Shown in pieces: positions 43,558 to 52,024 of a stretch of DNA of 64,000 bases. The first letter of the stretch is position 1. The number at the start of each line of letters is the position of its first letter. The notes under the pieces were generated by a model. The model was not told the origin of the DNA. It worked only from the letters and a program-made list of their open reading frames with translations, and did no database searches. Source of the DNA: Pseudorhizobium endolithicum (GTDB taxonomy: Bacteria > Pseudomonadota > Alphaproteobacteria > Rhizobiales > Rhizobiaceae); the NCBI RefSeq assembly GCF_902153245.2, contig NZ_CABFWF030000001.1, positions 186,001 to 250,000 of the forward strand, in the 5' to 3' direction. Position numbers and translations under genes: made by a program.

Positions 43558-44274
43558 ATGAATCGCAGCGACGTAAAAGACGGCCTCAGGGGCGGCCTGA
43601 TCATTGCCCTGTCCTCGGCTCCCTTCGGCGTCCTCTTCGGCGCCGTCGCCGTGGACAACGGCCTGAGCTTCCTCGAGACGCTGCTGATGAGCGCCACCGT
43701 CTATGCCGGCGCCAGCCAGTTGGTAGGGATCGAGCTCTTCGGGCAGCGCGTAGAGCCCTGGCTGGTGGTGCTTTCGATCTTCGCCGTCAACTTCCGGCAC
43801 ATCCTCTATTCGGCGGCACTCGCCAAATACATCCGCCACTACTCGCCGCTTCAGAAGTTCCTGGCCTTCTTCCTGCTCGTGGATCCTCAATTTGCCGAGG
43901 GCATCCGGCGGGGCGAAAGCGGCGAAGGCGTCAGCTTTTCCTGGTATCTCGGCTTCGGAACGGTGATCTACGTCAGTTGGAGCATTTCCACGATGATCGG
44001 CGCCTGGTTCGGCAAGATGATTGGCGATCCTACGGCCATCGGCATCGATATCCTGCTTCCGGTCTATTTCCTGGGCATGGTGCTCGCCTTCCGCAGCCGC
44101 TGGGGGTTCGTGCCGGTCGTGGCGGCGAGCGCCGCCGGTTCGGTCGCGGCCTATCACTTCGTCGGCTCACCCTGGCATGTCAGCCTCGGCGCCGCCGCCG
44201 GCATCCTCGTCGCGACGCTGCTGCCGCTGCAGGCAAAGAGTGAGCCCGACGCTGCCGTCGAGGCGGAGGGTTGA
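43558..44274 (+). CDS. azlC: AzlC family branched-chain amino-acid exporter, large subunit
   Basis: This 238-residue inner-membrane protein has about six to seven helices. The AzlC signature LIIALSSAPFGVLFGAVAVDNGLSFLETLLMSATVYAGASQLVG is present (about 16-59), as are IFAVNFRHILYSAALAKYI and FLLVDPQFAE. With AzlD it forms an exporter of branched-chain amino acids or 4-azaleucine. It is 1 bp upstream of azlD, so the two form a couple. Confidence 0.9.
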   Translation: MNRSDVKDGLRGGLIIALSSAPFGVLFGAVAVDNGLSFLETLLMSATVYAGASQLVGIELFGQRVEPWLVVLSIFAVNFRHILYSAALAKYIRHYSPLQKFLAFFLLVDPQFAEGIRRGESGEGVSFSWYLGFGTVIYVSWSISTMIGAWFGKMIGDPTAIGIDILLPVYFLGMVLAFRSRWGFVPVVAASAAGSVAAYHFVGSPWHVSLGAAAGILVATLLPLQAKSEPDAAVEAEG

Positions 44275-44275
44275 G

Positions 44276-44590
44276 ATGGAGGCTTCTCTCGACACCGGAA
44301 CGCTGTTCCTGATCCTCGCCGCCGCCGTCGCCACCTATCTCACGCGGGTCGGCGGTTATGTGCTGATCACGCGGATGAAGAGCATACCGCCCCGCGTGGA
44401 AGCGGCTCTCAACGCCGTTCCGGCGGCGGTCCTGACGACACTGGTGGCGCCGGCCTTCTTCACCGGCGGCTGGGACGTGAAGATCGCCATGCTGGTGGCG
44501 CTCGCGGTCGCACTGCGCTTCCCCGGCCTGGTCATGCTGGCGGCAGGCTGGGTGGCGGTGATGGTCTGCCGCCACCTCTTCGGGCTCTGA
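44276..44590 (+). CDS. azlD: AzlD family small transporter subunit
   Basis: This 104-residue membrane protein has three to four helices, with ATYLTRVGGYVLITRMKSIPPRVEAALNAVPAAVLTTLVAPA typical of AzlD (about 20-61). It begins at ATG 44276, 1 bp after the azlC stop, and is needed as partner of AzlC. It is convergent with the aminopeptidase P gene (10 bp gap). Confidence 0.88.
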   Translation: MEASLDTGTLFLILAAAVATYLTRVGGYVLITRMKSIPPRVEAALNAVPAAVLTTLVAPAFFTGGWDVKIAMLVALAVALRFPGLVMLAAGWVAVMVCRHLFGL

Positions 44591-44600
44591 CGCCGGCCGC

Positions 44601-46427
44601 TTACAGCGGCTCCGTCGCCCGAACCAGCCATTCGCGCACCTCGGCCTTCTCGATCAGCGGCATCAGCTTTTCGCGCGTTGCCGCGTGGTAGCCGTTCAGC
44701 CAGTCGCGCTCCTCGGCCGTCAGAAGCTCCGGAAGGACGAGGCGGCGGTCGATCGGGCACCATGTAAGCGTCTCGAAGGAGAGCATGGGGATGTCCCCGC
44801 CCTCGATCTCCTCCGCCTCCCGCACATGGATGAGGTTCTCGATACGGATGCCGTAATGGCCGGGCCGATAGTAGCCGGGCTCGTTGGAGAGGATCATGCC
44901 GGGCAGGAGCTCCTGCGTCGAAAGGCGTGCGATCCGCTGCGGGCCCTCGTGCACGGACAGGTAAGAGCCGACGCCATGGCCGGTGCCGTGGGCATAATCG
45001 CCGCCGGCCTTCCACAGCGCGATGCGCGCGAGTGGGTCCAGGTCGCAACCCCGTGTTCCCTTCGGAAAGCGCGCCGTGCTGATCGCGATCATCCCCTTCA
45101 GGACCAGGGTGAAGAAGCGCTTGCGGTCCTCCGGCACCTCTCCGATGGCAACGGTTCGCGTGATGTCGGTGGTGCCGTTGATATACTGGGCGCCGGAATC
45201 GATGAGGAAGAGCTCCCCCTCGTTCAACAGGCGGTCGCTCTCCGTCGTCACCCGGTAATGCATGATGGCCGCATGCTCCCCTGCCCCCGAGATGGTGTCG
45301 AAGGAGATGTCCCTGAGCGGGTTCTGCATCCGCTCGCCCACCCTGGTGCGGGCGGCCTCCAGCGCTTGGACAGTCCTGATCTCGCGGACGCTTCCGGCTG
45401 GCTGCTGATCCAGCCAGTGAAGGAACTCGACCACCGCAACTCCATCCTGCAGATGCGCCTTCGCGGAGCCTTCAAGCTCCGTGCGGTTCTTGCAGGCGCG
45501 CGGCAGCTTTGCGGGATCGGGCGCTTCCACCACTTTGCAGCCGGCGCTCTCGATCGCGCGCGAGAGCGCCAGCGGAGCGAGCTCCGGATCGAGCATCACC
45601 GGACCCTGGTCCGCGAATGCCTTCAGCCGCAAGAGGAAGTCCGCCGGCGGCCGCTGTTCTGCGAATTGCGTCAGGTAGGCCCGCACCTCGACATTCGTCT
45701 TCCGATCGTCGAGGAAGATTTCCGGCCTGCCCTCGGCCGGGACGATGGCCCGCGCCAGCGGATGCGGCGTGTGCGGCACATCCTGCCCGCGGATGTTGAA
45801 GATCCAGGCCACCGAGGAGGGATCGGTGATGACGACTGCGGCCGCCCCCTTCTCCTTCACCTTCTCGACAACCACCTCGATCTTGTCGGTTGCGAGCGTT
45901 CCGGCATGCTCCGCCTTCTGGATCGCCACCTGCCCCAGCGGCTCGGCCGGCCGATCCGTCCAGATGGCGTCAAGCGGGTTGGACGGCAGGAAGACCAGCG
46001 ATCCGCCGATGTCGGCCAGTGCCTTTTCCAGCCGCCGCACCTCGGCCGCCGTGTGCAGCCAGGGATCGATACCGAGCCGGAAGCCCTTCACGGCATTGCG
46101 CGGCAACCAAAGATGTGGCGGCTCGTTGACGAGGTCGCCACCGGTGAAGACGGCAGGATCGACCTGCTCCTTCAGTTGCGTCGTATATCTGCCGTCCACG
46201 AAGACAACCGCCTGCGACTGTGTGACCAGCGCCACCCCTGCCGATCCGGTGAAGCCGGTGAGCCAGGAGAGGCGCTCGGCGGAGGCCGGCACGTACTCTC
46301 CCTGATATTCGTCGGCGCGCGGGACGAGGAAGCCGTCAATGCCATGCTCGGCGAAGCGGGCGCGGAGTGAGGCGACTCTTTCGCGGCCGAACTGCGGGGC
46401 GGATCTGTTGTCAAAGGACTGGAGCAT
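44601..46427 (-). CDS. pepP: Aminopeptidase P family Xaa-Pro aminopeptidase
   Basis: This 608-residue M24B metallopeptidase cleaves the N-terminal residue before proline. It has two creatinase-like N-terminal domains (about 1-310) and the pita-bread catalytic domain. The metal ligands are seen in LFLIDSGAQYINGTTDITRTV (two Asp), GTGHGVGSYLSVHEGP (His) and the two Glu in ILSNEPGYYRPGHYGIRIENL and the later EGGD region. It is longer than E. coli PepP (441) and resembles the eukaryotic cytosolic three-domain type. The ATG at 46427 (MLQSFDNRSAPQFG) is chosen over 46529. Confidence 0.93.
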   Translation of the reverse strand: MLQSFDNRSAPQFGRERVASLRARFAEHGIDGFLVPRADEYQGEYVPASAERLSWLTGFTGSAGVALVTQSQAVVFVDGRYTTQLKEQVDPAVFTGGDLVNEPPHLWLPRNAVKGFRLGIDPWLHTAAEVRRLEKALADIGGSLVFLPSNPLDAIWTDRPAEPLGQVAIQKAEHAGTLATDKIEVVVEKVKEKGAAAVVITDPSSVAWIFNIRGQDVPHTPHPLARAIVPAEGRPEIFLDDRKTNVEVRAYLTQFAEQRPPADFLLRLKAFADQGPVMLDPELAPLALSRAIESAGCKVVEAPDPAKLPRACKNRTELEGSAKAHLQDGVAVVEFLHWLDQQPAGSVREIRTVQALEAARTRVGERMQNPLRDISFDTISGAGEHAAIMHYRVTTESDRLLNEGELFLIDSGAQYINGTTDITRTVAIGEVPEDRKRFFTLVLKGMIAISTARFPKGTRGCDLDPLARIALWKAGGDYAHGTGHGVGSYLSVHEGPQRIARLSTQELLPGMILSNEPGYYRPGHYGIRIENLIHVREAEEIEGGDIPMLSFETLTWCPIDRRLVLPELLTAEERDWLNGYHAATREKLMPLIEKAEVREWLVRATEPL

Positions 46428-46681
46428 GATGAATTCCGGGTGATCTCTGGAAACAAGGCGGGAGCCGGATACTAGCGGCGAAGCCCTGCCGCCGCCAGTC
46501 CGCCATGACGTTGCCCGACGATTGTGCATCTGCGAAGGTCGGATGAACGCCCGGTGCGCATCCTATGCACGAGGCGCATAACACCATTGATAAAGGACCT
46601 CTCACTGCCGGGCCTCGGAACGACTATATTCCCATCATCGAACGGGCGCCGAACAAGGCCCGTTGCCAAGGGATTACCGAA

Positions 46682-46855
46682 ATGGCCAACTCCATCTTCC
46701 GCACTGCCTTCGAACGCGTGGTCGCAGCGCGTGAGCGCCAGGCCAGCCGCTATGTCAACAATGTTCTCATGAACCTGGACGACCAGACCCTGCGGGGCAT
46801 GGGCACCAGCCGCGAAGAATTGCGCCGCAAGGGCGCGACCAGCTCCGTATTCTGA
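46682..46855 (+). CDS. DUF1127-like small protein
   Basis: This 57-residue basic protein has the C-terminal pattern ASRYVNNVLMNLDDQTLRGMGTSREELRRKG, resembling the DUF1127 (YjiS) motif of L-x-x-L-D-D-x-x-L-x-x-x-G-x-S-R-x-E. An AAGGGA ribosome site precedes the ATG, and an AACGGGC...GCCCGTT hairpin lies in the 5' leader (46641-46664). A strong terminator follows. DUF1127 proteins in related Alphaproteobacteria bind RNA or modulate sensor kinases. The family call is tentative. Confidence 0.6.
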   Translation: MANSIFRTAFERVVAARERQASRYVNNVLMNLDDQTLRGMGTSREELRRKGATSSVF

Positions 46856-46947
46856 TCCGTTACGGCCTCGACGGTTCCTCCTCCCCCGTCGCCGGCCTGA
46901 TCAGAATGCGTTTCCCGCTCGAGCTTCTCCTCCCAGGCTCGCGGGAT

Positions 46948-46967
46948 CGATCAGGTTCTCCTGATCG
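46948..46967 (+). promoter_or_regulatory. Hairpin CGATCAGG-TTCT-CCTGATCG
   Basis: A perfect 8-bp stem with a 4-nt loop lies just before the intrinsic terminator downstream of the DUF1127-like gene. It may be an RNA stabilising stem or part of a 3' UTR-derived small RNA. Confidence 0.4.
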
Positions 46968-46970
46968 CAA

Positions 46971-46999
46971 GGCGGTACCGACCCGGTGCCGCCTTTTTC
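46971..46999 (+). terminator. Intrinsic terminator after the DUF1127-like gene
   Basis: GGCGGTACCG-ACC-CGGTGCCGCC forms a 10-bp stem with one G-T pair, followed by TTTTTCTTT. It is oriented for the plus-strand transcript of the small gene at 46682, about 115 bp beyond its stop. Confidence 0.82.
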
Positions 47000-47066
47000 T
47001 TTGTCCAGACCCGCACGGCCAAATCTGTATTGCGTCCAGCGCAATGCTGCGATGCGGCAACAGACA

Positions 47067-47951
47067 TCAAGCCTGACCGTGCCGCAGGTGGATGGTCACC
47101 CAGCCATTGCGCCAGAGGGTGCGGACATGGCGCAGGCGGACGCCGTTATAGGCGGCCAGCACCTTCCAGCGCTGCGCGGCGAGGATACCCGATAGGATCA
47201 CGGAGCCGCCCGGGGAGAGATTGGCGGCAACCTGCGGCGCCATCCTCATCAGGGGACGGGCAAGGATGTTGGCGATGATCAGATCGAATGGCCCCTCCTC
47301 TGCGAAGGCGGGGGAATGGAAGCCGGGCGCCGTCACCAGCCGCAGGCCCGAAACGATCCCGTTGCGCCGGACGTTCTCCTTCGCCACACGGACCGCAACC
47401 GGATCGATATCGGTCGCAAGGATCGGAATGTTGCGGATCTTCCTGAGCCCGATCGCCAGAACGCCGCTGCCGGTGCCGAGATCGAGCGCCCTGCGGATCG
47501 GCCGCGAGCGGGCGACGGCGTCGATCATTTCGAGGCAGCCGGCGGTCGTTCCGTGGTGACCGGTCCCGAAGGCCTGGCCGGCGTCGATCTCGATCGCGAT
47601 GTCGTTGACGCCGACCTTGTCGCGGTCGTGCGAGCCATGGACGAGGAAGCGCCCGGCGCGCACCGGCTTCAGTCCCTCGAGTGACCGGGCGATCCAGTCG
47701 ACGTCGGGGATTACTTCCCTTTCGACGGCAGCATGCGGGTAGGCATGGGCGAGCCCTTCGACCATCCGCCGCCGGACCTCGTCCTCCTCCTCGGCCATCA
47801 TGTAGACCGAGGCTTCCCAGATATCCCGCTTCTCGTCCACCTCGGTCGTTGCGAGGGCATAATCCTCTTCGCCGAAGACGTCCGAGAAAATGTCGAGGAT
47901 GCGTTCGGCATCCTTCTCACTGGTGCTGACGTAGAGACGGATCTCGCTCAA
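47067..47951 (-). CDS. prmA: Ribosomal protein L11 methyltransferase PrmA
   Basis: PrmA methylates lysines and the N-terminal amino group of ribosomal protein L11 using SAM. The 294-residue protein has an N-terminal substrate-recognition domain (about 1-100), then IEIDAGQAFGTGHHGTTAGCLEMID, RALDLGTGSGVLAIGL (SAM motif I), ILATDIDPVAVRVAKENVRRNG, and FDLIIANILARPLM with the NxLxxP-like catalytic motif. It is 71 bp downstream of the Sco gene on the same strand. Confidence 0.93.
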   Translation of the reverse strand: MSEIRLYVSTSEKDAERILDIFSDVFGEEDYALATTEVDEKRDIWEASVYMMAEEEDEVRRRMVEGLAHAYPHAAVEREVIPDVDWIARSLEGLKPVRAGRFLVHGSHDRDKVGVNDIAIEIDAGQAFGTGHHGTTAGCLEMIDAVARSRPIRRALDLGTGSGVLAIGLRKIRNIPILATDIDPVAVRVAKENVRRNGIVSGLRLVTAPGFHSPAFAEEGPFDLIIANILARPLMRMAPQVAANLSPGGSVILSGILAAQRWKVLAAYNGVRLRHVRTLWRNGWVTIHLRHGQA

Positions 47952-48022
47952 GGGACGGTTCTTTCACGGTTGCGGTGCGGGACGGATGCCACAAAGGCCG
48001 CATCCCTTCAACCGGAAGCTGG

Positions 48023-48622
48023 TTAGCTCTTGACGAGGTTCTCGAGTTTCTTGACCGCCGTTTCAGGATTTTCGCCGTAGGAGATGGTCCCGGCGAAGCG
48101 GCCCTCCTTGTCGAGCAGGAAGACCGAGGCGGTGTGATCCATCGTATAATCGCCCGTCGGGTCCTTCTCGTCCAGCGGCACCTTCTTGAAATACACCTTG
48201 AAGCCCTTCGCCATCTCGACCACCTCCTCCGGCGGCCCGGAGATGCCGACGATCCGGTCGGTGACGTTGGAAATGTACTGACCGAGCAGTTCGGGCGAAT
48301 CGCGCTCGGGATCGACGGTGACGAAATAGCCGGCAAGCTTACTTCCGTCAGGATCGACCTGCTGCATCCAGCCGTTCAGCTCGTAGAGCGTCGTCGGGCA
48401 GACTTCCGGGCAATGGGTGAAGCCGAAGAACAGCGCGGTCGGCTTCTGCCGGAACGCTTCCTCCGTGATCGGCTCGCCATTCTGAGCAACGAGTTCGAAG
48501 GGCACGCCGAAGGGACCTTCGGCGATCTGCTCCTTGTTGCGTGTGACCTCGAACGTGAGCCAGGCGAGAACTCCGCCGAGAACCAGGACGGCAGCCCAAA
48601 GAATGATGCGCAGCGTTTTCAT
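48023..48622 (-). CDS. SCO1/SenC-type copper metallochaperone
   Basis: This 199-residue membrane-anchored thioredoxin-fold protein is involved in copper-site (CuA) assembly of cytochrome oxidase. The N-terminal anchor is RIILWAAVLVLGGVLAWLTF, and the copper motif CPEVCP lies in FFGFTHCPEVCPTTL (about 63-77). The distal His is present in DYTMDHTASVFLLD. It is preceded, 124 bp upstream on the same strand, by a tiny membrane protein gene and followed by prmA. Confidence 0.93.
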   Translation of the reverse strand: MKTLRIILWAAVLVLGGVLAWLTFEVTRNKEQIAEGPFGVPFELVAQNGEPITEEAFRQKPTALFFGFTHCPEVCPTTLYELNGWMQQVDPDGSKLAGYFVTVDPERDSPELLGQYISNVTDRIVGISGPPEEVVEMAKGFKVYFKKVPLDEKDPTGDYTMDHTASVFLLDKEGRFAGTISYGENPETAVKKLENLVKS

Positions 48623-48746
48623 GTGTTTCTCTCTTCATGCGGTCTGAAGCGAAGCCGCTCCCTCGATAGGCGAAAGGCCGCCACGCCGCAAATCATTAGC
48701 GGCTCGCCTCGCCGTGCGCGCTGATTTGTCTCAAACAAAACGAATT

Positions 48747-48905
48747 TCAGAGGCAGCCGGAAAGGCCGTTTTCCGCAAGCGTCAACAGTATGCTCGAGCC
48801 GAACCGCATCCAGCCGTAGAAGGCACCCGCGACGATCCCAGCCCCGCCGAGCATGGCAAGAGCAATGAGAGGCAGACGGTGCGGTGTGGGCGAAAGGGTG
48901 TCCAT
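48747..48905 (-). CDS. Unannotated 52-residue single-pass membrane protein upstream of the Sco gene
   Basis: The frame reads MDTLSPTPHRLPLIALAMLG, then a Gly/Ala-rich helix GAGIVAGAFYGWMRFGSSIL, and ends LTLAENGLSGCL-stop. A membrane helix covers about residues 11-30. ATG and TGA are clean, and a GGGGGT stretch lies just before the ATG. It sits on the same strand directly before the Sco copper chaperone gene, so it may be a small partner in oxidase assembly. Its C-terminal Cys is notable. No family was recognised, and function is unknown. Confidence 0.6.
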   Translation of the reverse strand: MDTLSPTPHRLPLIALAMLGGAGIVAGAFYGWMRFGSSILLTLAENGLSGCL

Positions 48906-49181
48906 ACCCCCAGTCTATTCGATGTCCGCGGCTCGCGGAAGGGGCCGGGCACAGGCCGGCATTAGCACAAGCTTAATATCTCTTCAGCACACTGCAGGGC
49001 GCGAAGGTGGATTCGCACGATAGCGCCGTCGTGATCGACATGGTGCGGCCGAAGCCACACGGACATGACGTCACCGAGATCATTCTCGTCTCCGCATCAC
49101 GATCCGGACAATCACGGCAGCCTGAATGGCGGCATCCGCGGCCTCTACCGCGAAGCCCATTGGCAGGTGGGAGAAAAGAAT

Positions 49182-49649
49182 ATGAGCAACGCCATCAAGC
49201 AATCGGGAGCCTATCTCGAAATCGTCTCCTTCCATCTCGGAGATCAGGAATTCTGCATCGACATCATGGCGATCCGCGAAATCCGCGGCTGGGCGCCAGT
49301 AACGCCGATGCCGCATACCCCGCCCTATGTTCTCGGCCTCATCAACCTGCGTGGCGCCGTCATTCCCGTCATCGACATGGCCTGCCGCCTCGGCATGAAG
49401 ATGACCGAGCCGTCCGAACGCTCGGCCATCATCGTCACCGACATTGCTGGCAAGCTGGTCGGCCTGCTGGTGGAGCAGGTCTCCGACATGATGACGATCC
49501 GCTCGGAAGACCTGCAGCCGGCGCCGGAGATTATTCCGGAAGCCCAGCGCGCCTTCTGCCGCGGCATCGTGGCCCTGGAAAAGACGATGGTCTGCTTCCT
49601 CAACCTCGATACGGTGATCGCCGACGAGCTGACCCGCGAAGCCGCCTGA
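49182..49649 (+). CDS. cheW: CheW-type chemotaxis coupling protein
   Basis: This 155-residue CheW-like beta-barrel adaptor links chemoreceptors to the CheA kinase. The domain runs from YLEIVSFHLGDQEFCIDIMAIREI through LGLINLRGAVIPVIDMACRLGM to VGLLVEQVSDMMTIRSEDLQP (about 10-110). GGGAG precedes the ATG at 49182; an earlier in-frame codon at 49065 is not supported. No other che gene is nearby, so it stands alone. A strong terminator follows. Confidence 0.92.
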   Translation: MSNAIKQSGAYLEIVSFHLGDQEFCIDIMAIREIRGWAPVTPMPHTPPYVLGLINLRGAVIPVIDMACRLGMKMTEPSERSAIIVTDIAGKLVGLLVEQVSDMMTIRSEDLQPAPEIIPEAQRAFCRGIVALEKTMVCFLNLDTVIADELTREAA

Positions 49650-49672
49650 TCCCTTCTCTGACCGATCTTCCA

Positions 49673-49705
49673 AACGAGCCCACACCCGCGGGCTCGTTGC
49701 GTTTT
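49673..49705 (+). terminator. Intrinsic terminator after cheW
   Basis: AACGAGCCC and GGGCTCGTT form a perfect 9-bp stem with an 8-nt loop, followed by GCGTTTT. It lies 24 bp past the cheW stop on the plus strand. Confidence 0.78.
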
Positions 49706-49801
49706 GCGGGCCCCTTCTCGGAATTGACTTCGGCAGGCCCCCGTGGACCTATGGCGCTGCAGGTGGCGTGAGGTTGCCCGCTGCGATCGCGGGAGGAGTA
49801 G

Positions 49802-51460
49802 ATGCAGGACAAGGCGGACGCCATCGTCGTGGGGGCGGGATTGTCGGGGCTGGTCGCGGCAACGGAACTAGCCGATGCGGGACGGCGCGTCATCGTCGTC
49901 GACCAGGAGCCGGAGCAGAACATCGGCGCCCAGGCCTTCTGGTCGCTCGGCGGCCTCTTTCTGATCGATTCGCCGGAACAGCGGCGCATGGGCATCCGCG
50001 ACAGTTTCGAACTGGCCCGCCAGGACTGGTTCGGCTCCGCCGCCTTCGACCGTCCCGAGGACTACTGGCCGCGAGCCTGGGCGGAGGCCTATCTTGCCTT
50101 CGCCGCCGGCGAAAAGCGGGACTGGCTGCGCGCCATGGGCCATCGCTTCTTCCCGGTGGTCGGCTGGGCGGAGCGCGGCGGCTGGTCCGCCACCTCCCAC
50201 GGCAATTCCGTTCCCCGCTTCCATATCACCTGGGGCACCGGTCCCGGCGTAGTCGAACCCTTCGAGCGGCGTGCCCGCGAGGCGGAACGGGACGGTAGGA
50301 TCCGCTTCCTGTGGCGGCATCGCGTGGACCGACTGGTCGTCAGCAATGGCGTTGTAACGGGCATCGCCGGTTCGGTGCTGGAGCCGAGCAGCGCGCCGCG
50401 CGGAGCCGAGAGTTCCCGAACGGTCATCGGCGATTTCGAACTTAGCGCCCAGGCGGTGATCGTCGCCTCCGGCGGCATTGGCGGCGACCATGATCTCGTC
50501 CGCACGAACTGGCCGGCGCGGCTCGGTGTGGCGCCGAAGTTCATGGTGTCGGGCGTGCCGAAGCACGTGGACGGGCGGATGCTCGCCATCACCGAGGCCG
50601 CTGGCGGCCGGATCATCAATCGCGACCGCATGTGGCATTACACCGAAGGCCTGCGGAACTGGAACCCTGTCTGGCAGAACCACGGAATCCGCATCCTGCC
50701 CGGTCCCTCATCCCTGTGGTTTGATGCAACGGGCAAGCGCCTCCCTGCCCCGTTCTTCCCCGGATATGACACGCTCGGTACGTTGCAGCATATCCTTTCC
50801 ACGGGCCATGACTACTCCTGGTTCATCCTCAACCAGTCGATCATCCGCAAGGAATTTGCCCTCTCCGGCTCCGAGCAGAACCCCGACCTCACCGGCCGCG
50901 ACTGGCGGTTGACGGCACGGCGCGGGATCGGTCGGCGGGCAACGGGACCGGTGGAAGCTTTCAAGGAGAAGGGCGAGGATTTCGTCGTCGCCCGAAGCCT
51001 GGATGAACTGGTGCGCGGGATGAACCGCATCGCGGGCAGCGACCTGTTGAAGTTCGAGGAGATCGAGCGCGAAATCATCGCGCGCGACCGGCAGGTGGAG
51101 AACCCCTATGGCAAGGACCTGCAGGTGGCCGGCATCCACAATGCGCGCCGGTCGCTGGGCGACAGGCTGATCCGTACGGCCAGGCCGCACCGCATCCTCG
51201 ACCCGGCGCACGGGCCGCTGATCGCCGTGAAGCTCAACATCCTGACTCGCAAGACGCTGGGCGGGCTGGAAATCGATCTTTCCGCACGAGTGCTCGGCAA
51301 TGACGGGCAGCCTGTGCCCGGCTTGTACGCGGTGGGCGAAGCCGGCGGCTTCGGCGGCGGCGGCATGCATGGCTACCGGGCGCTCGAGGGGACCTTCCTC
51401 GGCGGCTGCCTCTTTTCCGGCCGCGTCGCCGGACGCGCGGCGGCGGCCGACCTAAGGTGA
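49802..51460 (+). CDS. FAD-binding dehydrogenase (fumarate reductase/KsdD-like)
   Basis: This 552-residue single-chain flavoprotein has the N-terminal dinucleotide motif AIVVGAGLSGLVAATELADAG with VIVVDQEPEQNIGAQAFWSLGG (about 8-50). The mid-chain VIVASGGIGG lies near residue 220. The C-terminal FAD site is LYAVGEAGGFGGGGMHGYRALEGTFLGGCLFSGRVAG. It belongs to the FAD_binding_2 family with ketosteroid dehydrogenases and soluble fumarate reductases. No signal peptide or heme domain is seen. The substrate is unknown. It overlaps the convergent creA by 9 bp. Confidence 0.88.
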   Translation: MQDKADAIVVGAGLSGLVAATELADAGRRVIVVDQEPEQNIGAQAFWSLGGLFLIDSPEQRRMGIRDSFELARQDWFGSAAFDRPEDYWPRAWAEAYLAFAAGEKRDWLRAMGHRFFPVVGWAERGGWSATSHGNSVPRFHITWGTGPGVVEPFERRAREAERDGRIRFLWRHRVDRLVVSNGVVTGIAGSVLEPSSAPRGAESSRTVIGDFELSAQAVIVASGGIGGDHDLVRTNWPARLGVAPKFMVSGVPKHVDGRMLAITEAAGGRIINRDRMWHYTEGLRNWNPVWQNHGIRILPGPSSLWFDATGKRLPAPFFPGYDTLGTLQHILSTGHDYSWFILNQSIIRKEFALSGSEQNPDLTGRDWRLTARRGIGRRATGPVEAFKEKGEDFVVARSLDELVRGMNRIAGSDLLKFEEIEREIIARDRQVENPYGKDLQVAGIHNARRSLGDRLIRTARPHRILDPAHGPLIAVKLNILTRKTLGGLEIDLSARVLGNDGQPVPGLYAVGEAGGFGGGGMHGYRALEGTFLGGCLFSGRVAGRAAAADLR

Positions 51461-51955
51461 AGCGTCAGGCTTGCCGTTCATCCAGGTAACCTCTTCTCCG
51501 TAGAGCGGAACGGTCGAGATCGACATCTTGGCGGAGCCTTCGATCACCTGGCGGGAATGGGCGAGATAGACCAGCGTGTCGTTGGTCTTGTCGTAGATGC
51601 GCTTGACGAGCAGGTTCTTCCAGATCAGCGAGCGCCCCTGCCGGAACACTTCCTCTCCCCCGCGCGACAGGTCGATGTCGCCGATTTCGATCGGGCCGGT
51701 CTGGCGGCAGGAGATCGAGCTGTTGGAGGGATCCTCGAACCAGTTGCCCTGCTTCAGGCGATCGATGATTGAGCGGTCGAAATAGGTGACGTGGCAGGTG
51801 ACTCCCTTCACCTGCGGATCGGCGACAGCTTCGACGATGATGTCGTTGCCGATCCAATCCACGCCTACCTCGCCGACCACCTCGGCAGAGGCGGCAGTGG
51901 CAAATAAGCCGGTGGCAAGGGCCACAGCGGACGCATAGGGGGCAGGTCGTCTCAT
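51452..51955 (-). CDS. creA: CreA family periplasmic protein
   Basis: This 167-residue protein has a signal peptide (PAPYASAVALATGLFATAASA) followed by EVVGEVGVDWIGNDIIVEAVADPQVKGVTCHVTYFDRS and CRQTGPI, the two-cysteine pattern of CreA, and VYLAHSRQVIEGSAKMSISTVPLYG. CreA is widespread in Proteobacteria with no settled function. The ATG at 51955 gives the signal peptide; an in-frame codon at 52015 would spoil it. Its stop lies inside the 3' end of the FAD dehydrogenase gene. Confidence 0.88.
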   Translation of the reverse strand: MRRPAPYASAVALATGLFATAASAEVVGEVGVDWIGNDIIVEAVADPQVKGVTCHVTYFDRSIIDRLKQGNWFEDPSNSSISCRQTGPIEIGDIDLSRGGEEVFRQGRSLIWKNLLVKRIYDKTNDTLVYLAHSRQVIEGSAKMSISTVPLYGEEVTWMNGKPDASP

Positions 51956-52024
51956 GATCGGGCACTCCGGGAAGCCATATGGGATCAGAGATAAGTGCGC
52001 CGCCGCCCGTTGCAAGCAGTGGGC

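Noticed and set aside
46565-46681. An N-terminal extension of the DUF1127-like protein
   Set aside because: The extra 39 codons cover the 5' leader hairpin and lack family resemblance; the ATG at 46682 has an AAGGGA ribosome site.
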